A DNA stretch of 64,000 bases from JAKIWV01 sp963773945 (GCA_963773945.1 CAVZDD010000005.1:620001-684000); one strand, 5' to 3'; shown: positions 53,233 through 62,886, numbered from the stretch's first letter. Program-made: numbers and translations. The notes: generated by a model from the letters alone, not told the origin.

Positions 53233-54726
53233 ATGTCATCGGTTCCAGAGATCGGGCTCTTCATCGGCGGAAAGTGGGTGTCGCCACCCGGTGCGAAACG
53301 GTTCACCACCATCAACCCGGCCACGGGCGAGGTCGTGGGATCGTTCGTCTCCGGAACGCCGAAGGATGCGGAGGCGGCGGTGACGGCGGCCTACGCCGCC
53401 TTCCCGAAATGGAAAGCGACGCCGCCGCCAGCCCGAGGGGAGATCCTACTTCGCGCCTCCCAGGTACTGAAGGAACGCAAGGAGCAGATCGGCCGAGTCG
53501 TCACGCAGGAGATGGGGAAGGTCATCGCGGAGGGCCGCGGCGACGTGCAGGAATCGATCGATTTTGTCGAGTACATGGCTGGCGAGGGCCGTCGACTTTT
53601 CGGCGAGACCGTGCCGTCCGAACTCCGGAGCAAGTTCTGTCTCACCGTGCGACAACCGAAAGGTGTCGTCGCGTGCATTACTCCATGGAATTTCCCCACG
53701 GCAATCCCCAACTGGAAGATCGCTGCCGCGTTGATCTGCGGCAACACTGTCGTGTTCAAGCCCGCCTCGAACACGGCGATGTGCGCCACCGAAGTCGTCA
53801 AGGCCTACGAAGCGGCCGGCGTTCCGCCCGGCGTTCTCAACATGGTGACCGGGGCGGGGGGGATGATCGGCAACGCGATCATCGACGACCCCCGGGTCCG
53901 GGCCGTTTCCTTTACCGGAGGGGTCGAAACCGGCCGCGCCGTGAATGTCCGGGGCGCGCAGGACTTGAAGGCGGTCCACCTCGAACTCGGGGGGAAGAAC
54001 CCGATGATCGTCATGGACGACGCGAACCTGCCGCTCGCCCTCGAGGGACTGCTCTTCGGCGCCTTCGGAACCTCCGGCCAGCGGTGCACAGCCACCAGCC
54101 GGCTGATCCTCCACGAGAAGGTCTACGACGAATTCCTGGGAATGCTCGACGAGCGGGTCGCGCGACTGCGCCTCGGCGATGGCCTCGACCCGGCCACCGA
54201 TGTCGGACCGGTGGCGTCGGCGGACCAGGAGAAGAAGATCCTCGAGTACATCGCCATCGGCCGGAAAGAGGCCACGTTACGGGTCGGGGGCACGAAACTG
54301 ACCGGCGGCAAGTTCGACAATGGATTCTTCATCGCGCCCACGATCTTCGAAACCGCCCACGGTACGCGGATCTCCCGGGAGGAGATCTTCGGCCCCGTGC
54401 TCTCGGTAATCAAGGTCCCAAACTACGAGGAGGCTGTGCGCGTGGCGAACGATGTCGAGTACGGGCTGTCCTCGGCCATCTACACCCGGGACGTCAACCT
54501 GGCCTTCCGGGCCGTGGACGACCTGGAGTGCGGCATCACGTACATCAACGCCCCCACGATCGGCGCCGAAGTGCAGCTTCCCTTCGGCGGTACCAAGCAT
54601 ACAGGCACCGGCGGCCGGGAAGCGGGCAGCGTTGCGGTCGAGGAATTCACGGAGATCAAGACGGTTTTTGTCGACTTCTCCAACCGACTTCAGAAGGCGC
54701 AGATCGACGCGCCGCCCACCGGTTGA
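53233..54726 (+). CDS. aldehyde dehydrogenase, candidate 2-oxoglutarate semialdehyde dehydrogenase
   Basis: 497 residues. NAD(P)-dependent ALDH: ACITPWNFPTAIPNWKIAAA, VSFTGGVETGRAVN, HLELGGKNPMIVMDDANLP (general base Glu), FGTSGQRCTATSRLILHEKV (catalytic Cys) and EEIFGPVLSVIKV. The text around the Cys resembles 2,5-dioxovalerate (KGSA) dehydrogenases of the YcbD/archaeal type, the last enzyme of hydroxyproline and pentose oxidation. That would complete the 4.4-8.9 kb pathway, but substrate is inferred. Confidence 0.8.
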   Translation: MSSVPEIGLFIGGKWVSPPGAKRFTTINPATGEVVGSFVSGTPKDAEAAVTAAYAAFPKWKATPPPARGEILLRASQVLKERKEQIGRVVTQEMGKVIAEGRGDVQESIDFVEYMAGEGRRLFGETVPSELRSKFCLTVRQPKGVVACITPWNFPTAIPNWKIAAALICGNTVVFKPASNTAMCATEVVKAYEAAGVPPGVLNMVTGAGGMIGNAIIDDPRVRAVSFTGGVETGRAVNVRGAQDLKAVHLELGGKNPMIVMDDANLPLALEGLLFGAFGTSGQRCTATSRLILHEKVYDEFLGMLDERVARLRLGDGLDPATDVGPVASADQEKKILEYIAIGRKEATLRVGGTKLTGGKFDNGFFIAPTIFETAHGTRISREEIFGPVLSVIKVPNYEEAVRVANDVEYGLSSAIYTRDVNLAFRAVDDLECGITYINAPTIGAEVQLPFGGTKHTGTGGREAGSVAVEEFTEIKTVFVDFSNRLQKAQIDAPPTG

Positions 54727-54728
54727 CC

Positions 54729-54935
54729 ATGGCACCCTTCCGGGGTTCGGACGAGCGGCTGGACCGTGAGATCCAGACGCTCGAGGAGATCGCCCGCAGC
54801 CGGGTCCGGCGGGTGGCGCGAGAGCTTCGCGACCTCGACCGGGACCTCTCCGACTTGCGTAGAGAAAAAGCCCGTCGCCGGCTGGCGGCGGAGGTCCCAA
54901 CCTCCGAGTCCTCGGGAGCGCCGGTCGAGTCCTAG
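54729..54935 (+). CDS. small charged coiled-coil protein
   Basis: 68 residues, starting two bases after the aldehyde dehydrogenase stop. Highly charged helix (RLDREIQTLEEIARSRVRRV, RELRDLDRDLSDLRREKARR) and an acidic Ser-rich tail. Probably translated with the dehydrogenase; role unknown. Confidence 0.6.
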   Translation: MAPFRGSDERLDREIQTLEEIARSRVRRVARELRDLDRDLSDLRREKARRRLAAEVPTSESSGAPVES

Positions 54936-54951
54936 GCCCGCGGGTCGTCCA

Positions 54952-55683
54952 TCAGTGCGGGCGTCGCCCGGCGCCGAGAATCAGGCGCCGGGCGTGCGAC
55001 AGGGGCCGGAAACTTCGGAGTTCATCGGCAGGGGGTCCGGACGGGAGCGGTCGCGCGTCGCGGTGGAACCAGATCGGCCAGATACCCAGACGGGCCGCCC
55101 CGACAATGTCTCTTTCCCAGACATCTCCCACCATCACCGTCGTGGCGGGTAGAGCGCCGGCCCGCTGGAGCGCGGCGCGGAACATGCGCGGATCCGGTTT
55201 GGTGACCCCCACCTGCTCGGAGCAGACGAGGTGGTCGACCAGGCCCTCGAAGCCCATGAACCGGAGCTTCTCCTCCTGCTCGGACCGGAGATTGTCGGTG
55301 ACCACGCAGATCGTCTTCCCCGAGTCGTGGAGGAATCGAAGCAGCGCCGGCACACCCGGTACGGCCCGTCGGTGGCGTAGATAGGTCCGGACGCGGAGAT
55401 CGATCAGTTCCTGGGTCCTCTCCCGAGAAACCTGGATATGGTATTCCTCCAGGAACCGGTTCATCCGGAGCCACCGACTTTCGTCCAGGGAGATCTTTCC
55501 GGTGAGAACTAGGACGATGTGGATGTCGTTCAGCAGCCGCTCGTAGGTCCGGTCGAGGCCGGCCAGCGGAAGCCGGCCCAGTGCCGGCTCAGCCCGCCGG
55601 AGGGCCTGCATACCCGCGAGACGGGCGTGGCGGTGGTCGTAGAGCGTGTCGTCCAGGTCGAAGAATATCGTGTCAACCGCCAT
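54952..55683 (-). CDS. HAD-superfamily phosphatase (YjjG-like)
   Basis: 243 residues from ATG 55683. Motif I TIFFDLDDTLYDHRHARLAG, motif II TICVVTDNLRSEQEEKL, Lys in QVGVTKPDPRMFRAAL, motif III TVMVGDVWERDIVGAARLGI. Cap domain of the C1 helical type. A small-molecule or nucleotide phosphatase is likely. It overlaps no neighbour and is the second HAD gene in the window. Confidence 0.88.
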   Translation of the reverse strand: MAVDTIFFDLDDTLYDHRHARLAGMQALRRAEPALGRLPLAGLDRTYERLLNDIHIVLVLTGKISLDESRWLRMNRFLEEYHIQVSRERTQELIDLRVRTYLRHRRAVPGVPALLRFLHDSGKTICVVTDNLRSEQEEKLRFMGFEGLVDHLVCSEQVGVTKPDPRMFRAALQRAGALPATTVMVGDVWERDIVGAARLGIWPIWFHRDARPLPSGPPADELRSFRPLSHARRLILGAGRRPH

Positions 55684-55730
55684 GGGGGTTCCCCCGGCGG
55701 GAAGGCCCGCGGCCCGGCGCGAATTCGGCC

Positions 55731-57170
55731 TCAACCGTAGTTGGGTCCCGTCCGGTTGGGGTTGTCAAAGTTGGTGAGCAGCGTCTGCGAGAGTAACCGG
55801 GGTCGGGCGAGGACCTTCAGAAGTTCGTCGTCCTCGAGGGCCCGCATCGTTTCCGAGACGGGTACCTCGACGAAGATCTCCCGCGTCCGTCCTCCGCGAC
55901 CCCGCGACACGACGTTGGCCTGGATCAGCCCCAGGCTCTCCAACTCGATCACGTAGTTCGAAATGCTCCGGGGGTGGAGCGGGGGCAGGGCGAGCTTCTG
56001 CGAGAGCTTGGTGTAACCCTCGTAGACCTCTCCGGTCAGGACCCCTCCTCGGCGGCGTTCATACCCCTGGAGAATGGCATAGAGCAGGATCTTGCAGTGC
56101 GGGGGCAGCGACCGGACGCACTCGACGACGACGTCGAGGTCGTAACGGTTCTTCGCCTTGACGACGTGGTCCGGCGTGATCCGCTTGGCGCGTTCCCGCT
56201 CGGCCGTCTCGGCGGCGAGCCGCAGGAGCGAGATCGCCCGGCGGGCATCCCCGTTCTCCAGGGCGGCGTAGGCGGCGCAGCGTTCGATAACGCCCGGTTC
56301 CACGACCCCGTCCCGGAACACATCCTTCGCCCGATCCCGCAGAATGTCCTGGAGCTGTGGCGCGTCGTACGGCGGGAACAGGATCTTTTCTTCGTGCAGC
56401 CGGCTCCGTACCCGGGCGTCGAGTCCCTCGGTGAACTTGAGGTCGTTCGAGATGCCGACGAGCACCACGCGACCCTTCTCGAGCTCCGTGTTGATCTGGC
56501 TCAGCGTGTAGAGTACTCCGTCGCCGCTTTTCTTGACGAGCCGGTCGATCTCGTCGAGCACGAGGATGAGCGTTCCGGTCCGGGCATCGATCAGGTCCCG
56601 CATCGAGGCCTGGACCCGGTCGAGCGACCAACCGGTCGGGATCCGGTCGGACTCCCGCGTAGCGAAACTGTTCCCGATCGTCTGGAGCAGGCTGTACGGG
56701 GTATCGACGTTGGCGCAATTGAACGTGATGAAGCTGACCTTGCCCCGGGCCTCGGGGCGCCGGAGCAACTCGGTGCGTACTTGGCTGACGACCGCGGTCT
56801 TGCCGGTCCCGATCTTTCCGTAGATCAAGAGATTCGAGGGCCGGTCGCCGCGCAGCGCGGGGACCAAGACTTCGGCGACCTGTCGAATCTGGTGCTCCCG
56901 ATGGGGAAGGCGCAATGGAACGAACGAATCCTGGAGAATCTCGCGGCTCCCTCGGAAGAGTTCGGAGGGGGCGGCGAGTGCGGCATCGAATATTCCCGCC
57001 GGAACCCCTGGCGAAGGCGTCGAGCTGGCGCCGGAGATCGTCGGACTGACTGGGGGCGAGCCTCCGACGAGGCCAGGGTCGGCCACCGGAGTCGCGGGAA
57101 GATTTCCTGCGACGCTCGGAGGGCGGTTGTCCGGCTCGTCGACGTCCCGCCCGTGTGTGGAAGGCTGCAC
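55731..57170 (-). CDS. cdc6: Orc1/Cdc6 replication initiator
   Basis: 479 residues. AAA+ ATPase: Walker A YGKIGTGKTAV (118-128), Walker B LILVLDEIDRLVKKSGD, sensor I VVLVGISNDLKFTEGLDARV, sensor II region ENGDARRAISLLRLAAETAE, then a C-terminal winged helix (LSQKLALPPLHPRSISNYVI). Recognises replication origins and loads MCM. The first 65 residues are Pro/Ser-rich and may not be translated; homologues begin near FRGSREILQDSFVPLRLPHR. Origins often lie beside such genes. Confidence 0.93.
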   Translation of the reverse strand: MQPSTHGRDVDEPDNRPPSVAGNLPATPVADPGLVGGSPPVSPTISGASSTPSPGVPAGIFDAALAAPSELFRGSREILQDSFVPLRLPHREHQIRQVAEVLVPALRGDRPSNLLIYGKIGTGKTAVVSQVRTELLRRPEARGKVSFITFNCANVDTPYSLLQTIGNSFATRESDRIPTGWSLDRVQASMRDLIDARTGTLILVLDEIDRLVKKSGDGVLYTLSQINTELEKGRVVLVGISNDLKFTEGLDARVRSRLHEEKILFPPYDAPQLQDILRDRAKDVFRDGVVEPGVIERCAAYAALENGDARRAISLLRLAAETAERERAKRITPDHVVKAKNRYDLDVVVECVRSLPPHCKILLYAILQGYERRRGGVLTGEVYEGYTKLSQKLALPPLHPRSISNYVIELESLGLIQANVVSRGRGGRTREIFVEVPVSETMRALEDDELLKVLARPRLLSQTLLTNFDNPNRTGPNYG

Positions 57171-57288
57171 CGTGCGCTTCTACCCGGGCTTCGGGTACGG
57201 CGCGCAGGTGACTGGCGAATATCTACCTTTCTCACTGCGACGCCGATTTTTTCGTTTCGAAGGAGCTCGGGCGTCGATTCACGTCGCC

Positions 57289-57303
57289 CGTTCCTTAGGA
57301 ACG
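57289..57303. promoter_or_regulatory. 15-bp palindrome in the orc1/cdc6-MAT intergenic
   Basis: CGTTCCTTAGGAACG, a perfect inverted repeat around TTA (the central base unpaired), in the 277-base gene-free gap 57171-57447 between the divergent initiator and S-adenosylmethionine synthetase genes. No standard origin recognition box was recognised in the gap. Nearby is a T-run (57247-57252). Confidence 0.4.
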
Positions 57304-57447
57304 AGCCTCGGCGTCGACTGGAGGCCCGTTTTCGCGACGCGCAACGGTCCGGCGAGCGCTCGACGAGGGTCCGGGAGTGGAGGGACTCCCCGTGGCCGTC
57401 GCAAGTGTTAAGGCCACTAGGGGTACGGCCGACCCCGAGTGAAACGG

Positions 57448-58644
57448 ATGGCCCGAAACCTCGTAGTCGAATCGCTCCCGACCGTCCACATCGAGAAACA
57501 GCCGGTGGAGCTCGTAGAGCGGAAAGGCATCGGCCACCCCGACTCGATTGCGGACGGCGTCTCGGAGAGCGTGAGCCGGGCCCTCTGCCGGATGTACCTC
57601 GACGAGTTCGGCCGGATCCTGCACCACAACACCGACGAAACGCAGGTCGTCGGCGGGGCCTCCGAGCCCAAGTTCGGCGGCGGGAAGGTCACCGCGCCCA
57701 TCTACATCCTGCTCGTTGGGCGCGCGACCACCGAAGTCAACGGAGAGAAGCTCCCGTTCCGGGAGATCGCCATCGACGCGGCCCGGAACTACATCAAGTC
57801 CGTGTGTGCCCACGTGGACCCGGTCAAGCACCTCGAATTCGATTGCCGGATCGGCTCGGGCTCGGTCGACCTGCGGGGCGTATTCGAACAGAAGGCGGTC
57901 CTCTCCAACGATACGTCCTTCGGGGTGGGCTTTGCCCCCCTCTCGGATACGGAGCGACTCGTCCTCGAGACCGAGCGATTCATCACGACCAAGCTCAAGA
58001 AGAAGGTCCCCGCCGTCGGCGAGGACGTCAAAGTGATGGCCTGCCGGAACGGGCAGGATATCCGGCTGACAATCGCGGCGGCCCTCGTGGGTTCTGAGAT
58101 CGCGGATGGCGACGAGTACCAGTCGGTCTGCGACACGATCCGGGACCAGGTCGCCGACCTCGCGACCAAGCTGACGACCCGCAACGTGGCCATCGACGTG
58201 AACACAGCGGACGACCCCGAGCTAGGCCGGTATTATCTGACCGTGACCGGCTGTTCCATGGAAGCCGGGGATGACGGCTCGGTAGGGCGTGGAAATCGCG
58301 TCAACGGGCTCATCACCCCGTGCCGGCCCATGAGCCTCGAAGCCGCGGCCGGGAAGAACCCGGTCAACCACGTCGGCAAGATCTACAACCTCCTCTCGAA
58401 CCTGATCGCCCAGGATGTGGTCAAGGAATCCGGAGGAAATGTGAAGGAGATCCACGTCCGGATCCTGTCCCAGATCGGCAAACCGGTCGACCAGCCCCAG
58501 GTGGCGAGCCTCCAGATCCTCCCCGCGGACGGGGTCAAGCTCGCGGCGGTCCGGAAGGACGCCGAGGCCATCGCGAACCGGTGGTTCGAGAGCATCGACA
58601 CCATTCCGCAAAAGCTGCTCACCGGGAAGCTGAACGTCTTCTAA
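57448..58644 (+). CDS. mat: archaeal S-adenosylmethionine synthetase
   Basis: 398 residues from ATG 57448 (GTG 57439 also possible). Archaeal-type MAT making SAM from ATP and methionine: VELVERKGIGHPDSIADGVS, LHHNTDETQVVGGASEPKFG, GRATTEVNGEKLPFREIAID, GDDGSVGRGNRVNGLITPCR and SLEAAAGKNPVNHVGKIYN. Full length and distinct from the bacterial enzyme. Divergent from orc1/cdc6. Confidence 0.96.
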   Translation: MARNLVVESLPTVHIEKQPVELVERKGIGHPDSIADGVSESVSRALCRMYLDEFGRILHHNTDETQVVGGASEPKFGGGKVTAPIYILLVGRATTEVNGEKLPFREIAIDAARNYIKSVCAHVDPVKHLEFDCRIGSGSVDLRGVFEQKAVLSNDTSFGVGFAPLSDTERLVLETERFITTKLKKKVPAVGEDVKVMACRNGQDIRLTIAAALVGSEIADGDEYQSVCDTIRDQVADLATKLTTRNVAIDVNTADDPELGRYYLTVTGCSMEAGDDGSVGRGNRVNGLITPCRPMSLEAAAGKNPVNHVGKIYNLLSNLIAQDVVKESGGNVKEIHVRILSQIGKPVDQPQVASLQILPADGVKLAAVRKDAEAIANRWFESIDTIPQKLLTGKLNVF

Positions 58645-58790
58645 ACCGGTACCGGGGGAACCCTCGGTTTCCCCTCCCCCGGCCGTCGGGACGCGTCCGC
58701 TGCGGGCCGTCACTTTCTAAATAGTGGACCATCGCTAGAAATTGCCGTCCGCCCCGCCCGACCGGGCGAGGGACGGTGGACCGGACTCCG

Positions 58791-59789
58791 ATGGCGATCA
58801 GCACGGCAACCCTCTACCTCGAGGTCGGCGTCGTAGTCGTGGCGGTCTCGGCGGTCTTGGTCGGGCTCTACATGCTCAACCGATACATGAAGCGCCGAGG
58901 CCCCGAGCTGGCCCAGCGCGAGGGAAAATCGGTACTCAACGACCGTGCCTTCAACCAGGTCCGGATTGGTCAAGCGGCGGCGGATCGGCTGGCTCGCACC
59001 GGCGTCGATGTGACGGCCGCTCAGGGCTTGCTCCACCGCGCCGAATTGGCCCGGGCCGGCGGAAACTACGAAATGGCTATCGACCTGGCAAAGAAGGCGC
59101 AGGATTCCCTGGCGGCGGCCCGGTCCGGCGCGAGCCCCCTGTCTGCGGCCACGCCGATGCGCTCGACCCCCAGGGACGCGACACCGTTCATATCGCCCCC
59201 GGGCCCCACGATGGGTAGCTCCGCCCCGGCGGCCTTCACTGCCCCACCGACGGTCCCGTTCATCGCGGGCCGTGTTGGTGATGCACCCGATACCGGTATC
59301 GCGCCAGAGGGACTCCCCGAGCGTCCTCCCAAGAACAAAATGGAGGCCCACTTCCAACTCGAGCTGGCCCACGACGAACTGGACCAAGCGCGGGCGGCGA
59401 AATCCCGCACGAGGGTATTCCGGGAGGCCGACGGCATGTTCACGGCCGGTCAAGCCGCGTACGACAAACAGGATTACACCGAAGCGCTGCGTCTCGCGCT
59501 CAAGAGCCGACGTACCTTCGGAGGCCGGGTTGAGGCGCTCCCTGTTTCGAAGATCCCCGTCGCCAGCCCGGCGTCCGATGCGGCGGTCGCGGGGCGGGAT
59601 CCGGGCGGTATCTCGGACCGTCCTACGTTCGGGCAAAAATGCCCGAAGTGTGGCCGAACGGCGGCACCGGTAGACCAGTTCTGCCGTGGGTGCGGCACGG
59701 CGATCGCGCCGGCCCTGTGCAGTAACTGCGGGGCACCCCTCCTGGCGGGGGATCGGTTCTGTGGCAAGTGCGGCGCGACCCAGAATTAG
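58791..59789 (+). CDS. membrane-anchored double zinc-ribbon protein
   Basis: 332 residues from ATG 58791. One N-terminal membrane helix (YLEVGVVVVAVSAVLVGLYM), two helical TPR-like stretches (LLHRAELARAGGNYEMAIDL; ADGMFTAGQAAYDKQDYTEA), a Pro-rich linker, and two C-terminal zinc ribbons (CPKCGRTAAPVDQFCRGCG, CSNCGAPLLAGDRFCGKCG). This architecture is common in Thermoplasmata; likely a cytoplasmic-facing scaffold. Function unknown. Confidence 0.75.
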   Translation: MAISTATLYLEVGVVVVAVSAVLVGLYMLNRYMKRRGPELAQREGKSVLNDRAFNQVRIGQAAADRLARTGVDVTAAQGLLHRAELARAGGNYEMAIDLAKKAQDSLAAARSGASPLSAATPMRSTPRDATPFISPPGPTMGSSAPAAFTAPPTVPFIAGRVGDAPDTGIAPEGLPERPPKNKMEAHFQLELAHDELDQARAAKSRTRVFREADGMFTAGQAAYDKQDYTEALRLALKSRRTFGGRVEALPVSKIPVASPASDAAVAGRDPGGISDRPTFGQKCPKCGRTAAPVDQFCRGCGTAIAPALCSNCGAPLLAGDRFCGKCGATQN

Positions 59790-59804
59790 CGGGGGCGCCG
59801 GGGC

Positions 59805-61069
59805 TTAGGCTTCGCCAAACTGTTCGAGGCGGCGCTGTGTCCGGGCCTCGTGGAGCAGGGCGCTTGCGGTGTGCCAACGGTCGACGGGGATCGTGAAGGT
59901 CTCGGAGATCCGCGTATCCAAATCTTTGAGGTCGCTCATATGGATCGGAGGGGAATTCAACGCCGCCCGGACATGTTCCCGGACGTTCCAGACCCCCAGG
60001 GGGAGCACTTCGCCGGGATGCACCTCCCGAAGAATCACCGCTCCTCCTTGGCGTCCCATTCGGAGCTGGGCTTCGGACACTGCCAATCGGGCGGCGTAGT
60101 AGCAACCCCCGATCGACGCATAGTGCTTGCGCCCTCGGAACCCCTCGTGGTCGCCCATTATCACAAGGCGGTCCGGACTGGGATTCCAGAGCGTGTTGGG
60201 GTACCACGCCTCGATTGACTCGTACCGGAACGTGCCGGGAAGAAAGGCGATGAACCAACGGTTGTCGAGCGCCGTCAGCCGCCATAGCAGGATCTCCGAG
60301 AGCTCGGGAAGCTGCCGCACCCGGTCCAGGTTCTGCTTACCGAGCAGGTCGTCGACTGCGGTGATGCTCCAACGGGTTGGGACGAATTTACGCTGGCCCC
60401 GCCGGCCAAGGGTTCCGGCGCTGAACGCCCGCTGGATGCGACTGACGGGAACCCGTCGGGTATACAGCTCCTCGACCGCGACCGACGCGAGGGCGTCTGT
60501 GTCGCCGACGAGGCGGTCCACTTTCTCGTCGACCCTACGGATGTCTAGGTCGACGTGATGTAACGGCGCCGAGGGCCCGTAGGGAGGGACGGAGTCGGAG
60601 AGAGACAGGTGGCCCCGGGGAGCACGAGCAAACTCGACGTCCACCTCGACGCTCTCACGCGCCCGTGAGAGCAGTTGGATCTCTTCGACCATCCGGTTCG
60701 ACTTCTCGGCATCGGTCACCCGGACCGGATGCGTCCCCCGGACCAGGCCGGTCCGAAAGCCCACGACCTCCTGAACGGAACGGCCGACCCACTCCTCGGG
60801 CGTGTCGTAGAGGAGCGTATCGCCGTGGAGCGGGCTGACCAGCGGACCGATAGACACTCGGGGATATCCGTATCGACCCACGAAGACCCCGGGGGACAGG
60901 ATCCGTCAAGTTCCCGCCCATCGATCATCGGAAGGGTACGGGCAAACGCATCGTACTTGATCAGGATCGGGCAGACTGGCTTTCCACAGAGACCCTGGGC
61001 AGCCCGGCAGCGAAGGCACATCGTGGGGTCGTCCCGGAGTCCAGGGACACTCCACGTGAGTCCCTCCAT
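59805..61069 (-). CDS. nreA: DNA repair protein NreA, one-base frameshift
   Basis: Archaeal Nre family, which works with PCNA/UvrABC in DNA damage repair. The N-terminal zinc finger MCLRCRAAQGLCGKPVCPIL and GRELDGSCPPG are in one frame. One base is missing in the run CCCCCGGGG near 60887-60896, after which VGRYGYPRVSIGPLVSPLHG continues to DLDTRISETFTIPVDRWHTA. About 421 residues when joined, as expected. Start taken at ATG 61069 (GTG 61114 and ATG 61021 are alternatives). The usual C-terminal PIP-like tail is not obvious. Confidence 0.82.
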
Positions 61070-61227
61070 CGGGGCGACCCCCGGTAAGGCTGGGGGTGGA
61101 GTGAGGGCCGACACGCCGGGTCATCCGCCCGGGACCTACTTAGAGACCCCCGAGAGGTCGCGAAACGGCTCGGCGGACGGCGCAGGTTCTAATAACCGGG
61201 CCGGGTGGTCGGTCCGCGTCGGGCCAC

Positions 61228-61302
61228 GGGTCTGTGGGGTAGCTTGGTCCATCCTTCGGGGTTCGGGACTCCGAGACGCCAGTTCAAATCTGGCCAGACC
61301 CA
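61228..61302 (+). tRNA. tRNA-Pro (anticodon CGG)
   Basis: Acceptor GGGTCTG/CAGACCC pairs fully, discriminator A at 61302. D-arm GGGT...ATCC, anticodon stem CGGGG/CTCCG around loop TTCGGGA (anticodon CGG), T-arm GCCAG-TTCAAAT-CTGGC. CCA is not encoded and no intron is present. A TATA-like TTCTAATAACC lies about 40 bp upstream. Confidence 0.9.
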
Positions 61303-61325
61303 TCGGCTTTCGGCGGGAGCCGGGT

Positions 61326-62714
61326 TCAAACCGCCTCGTCCATTTCACCTACGACCGGGGTGCCCTTGAGTCGGTCCGCGATGCCGGACACCACCCCGAG
61401 GTGCTTCTCCACGTGCGCGTCGGAATGGACGACCGAGATCGTCCACTGCTCGTCCGGACCGGTTCCGCCGGGGATAAGGCCCCGGTTGAGACAGGAGTAG
61501 AAGTAGACCATCGAACGTTCGCCGTCCACCGTTTGGAAACTGCGCCAGTCCCGTACCGGGTGGTCGGAAAAGTAGACCGACCCGGAGACCCCGGCGTGAC
61601 TCACGGAGCCCGTCACTCCCGCGTCGTGAAGTATGTCGGTGTAGCCTTTCGCGAGCCGGTCGCAGAGCCGGGTCGACCGCGCGATGTTCTCCTCGGTGAG
61701 CACGTGGTCGAAGGTCGCGATGCAAGTCGTGATCGCGAGGGGATTCGAATTGTACGTTCCGGCATGGGAGATCTTTCGCGGGCCTACATTGTCGAGGATT
61801 CCCGCCTGGGTGGCGATCGCGGAGATCGGTACGCCACAGCCGATCGATTTGCCGAGCGTCATGATGTCGGGCCGGACCCCGAAGTGCCCGGTGGCGCCCC
61901 GGTAAAACTTGGTGCCGGTCTTGATCTCGTCGAAGATCAACAGGGCGCCCAGTTCGGTGCAGAGCTCCCGCAGACCAGGCAGGAAGTTGGGTTCCGGGTA
62001 CACGAATCCCATGTTCATCGGGATCGGTTCGAGAATGATGGCGGCGAGGTCTTTGCCATGGGATTGAGCGATGGCCCGCGTCGCCTCAAGGTCGTTGAAC
62101 GGGGCGACGAGCGTGTGGGAGGCGACCTCCGGCAACAGACCCATGGACGCCGGTACGGAGTGCGGACTCTTCGCCGGCCCCGCCGTCTCCACGCGGGGTT
62201 TGACTCCGACGAGCAAGGTGTCGTGGGAACCGTGGTACCCGCCCTCGAATTTTAGGAGGTACGTACGACCGGTGTACGCTCGGGCGATCCGAGAGGCATG
62301 ATGCGTCGCCTCCAGGCCCGTGGAGCTGAACCGGACCTGCGCCATGTTGTAGCGGCGGCAAATCCGTTCGGCCGCGTCGGGGGTTTTTTCGAACTCGTAG
62401 CCGTAGGTGGTTCCGTTCTCGATCTGCGCGCGCTGGGCTTCTACGATCTGGGGGTGCGCATGGCCGCTCTGGAGCGCGCCGAATCCCATGTTGAAATCCA
62501 GGTACTCGTTTCCGTCGGCGTCCCACAGGTTCACGCCCCGCGCCCGGCTGGCGAAGAACGGGTAGGGCTCCAAGAAGCGATAGTTGCTGTGCACGCCGAG
62601 CGGCGTCCATTTCTTGGCGCGCTGCCAGAGTTGCCCCGAGCGCGGCGTCCGGCGTTCGTATTCGGCCAGCGCTTCTGTCAGCCGGGAATCCAGAGTACCC
62701 TCTCCCTTCTCCGT
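61326..62714 (-). CDS. HemL-like class III aminotransferase, start unclear
   Basis: PLP fold-type I enzyme like glutamate-1-semialdehyde aminomutase: RFSSTGLEATHHASRIARAY, EGGYHGSHDTLLVG, LLIFDEIKTGTKFYRGATG and the PLP lysine in MTLGKSIGCGVPISA. The SGTEA motif is changed to STGLEA, so it may be a transaminase of another amino ketone rather than a haem enzyme. The first canonical codon is GTG 62594, but the family opening (RSGQLWQRAKKWTPLGVHSN) is encoded in frame upstream with no ATG/GTG/TTG; ACG 62714 is marked as one possible limit. Divergent from the dehydrogenase next door. Confidence 0.8.
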   Translation of the reverse strand, partial: TEKGEGTLDSRLTEALAEYERRTPRSGQLWQRAKKWTPLGVHSNYRFLEPYPFFASRARGVNLWDADGNEYLDFNMGFGALQSGHAHPQIVEAQRAQIENGTTYGYEFEKTPDAAERICRRYNMAQVRFSSTGLEATHHASRIARAYTGRTYLLKFEGGYHGSHDTLLVGVKPRVETAGPAKSPHSVPASMGLLPEVASHTLVAPFNDLEATRAIAQSHGKDLAAIILEPIPMNMGFVYPEPNFLPGLRELCTELGALLIFDEIKTGTKFYRGATGHFGVRPDIMTLGKSIGCGVPISAIATQAGILDNVGPRKISHAGTYNSNPLAITTCIATFDHVLTEENIARSTRLCDRLAKGYTDILHDAGVTGSVSHAGVSGSVYFSDHPVRDWRSFQTVDGERSMVYFYSCLNRGLIPGGTGPDEQWTISVVHSDAHVEKHLGVVSGIADRLKGTPVVGEMDEAV

Positions 62715-62886
62715 CTCGTGTGAACCGGGCCGCGCCCGAAGCGAGGACCGGTAGTCGAACCGAGCTCGCTGGATTACAAATAGACTCCCCGGACACTCGG
62801 TACAAAGAATCCCCGAAACTTCGACCTCCTTCTCCCTTCGTCATGTTCTATATTCCCGTGCGGTTGCTCTCGCCCGAGGGAACCGT

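Noticed and set aside
53124..54728. Plus-strand frame overlapping the aldehyde dehydrogenase and continuing into the small coiled-coil gene
   Set aside because: Out of frame with the conserved dehydrogenase; only its last 68 codons (from 54729) are accepted as a gene.
55974..58097. 707-codon plus-strand frame
   Set aside because: Runs antisense to orc1/cdc6 and then out of frame through the S-adenosylmethionine synthetase gene.
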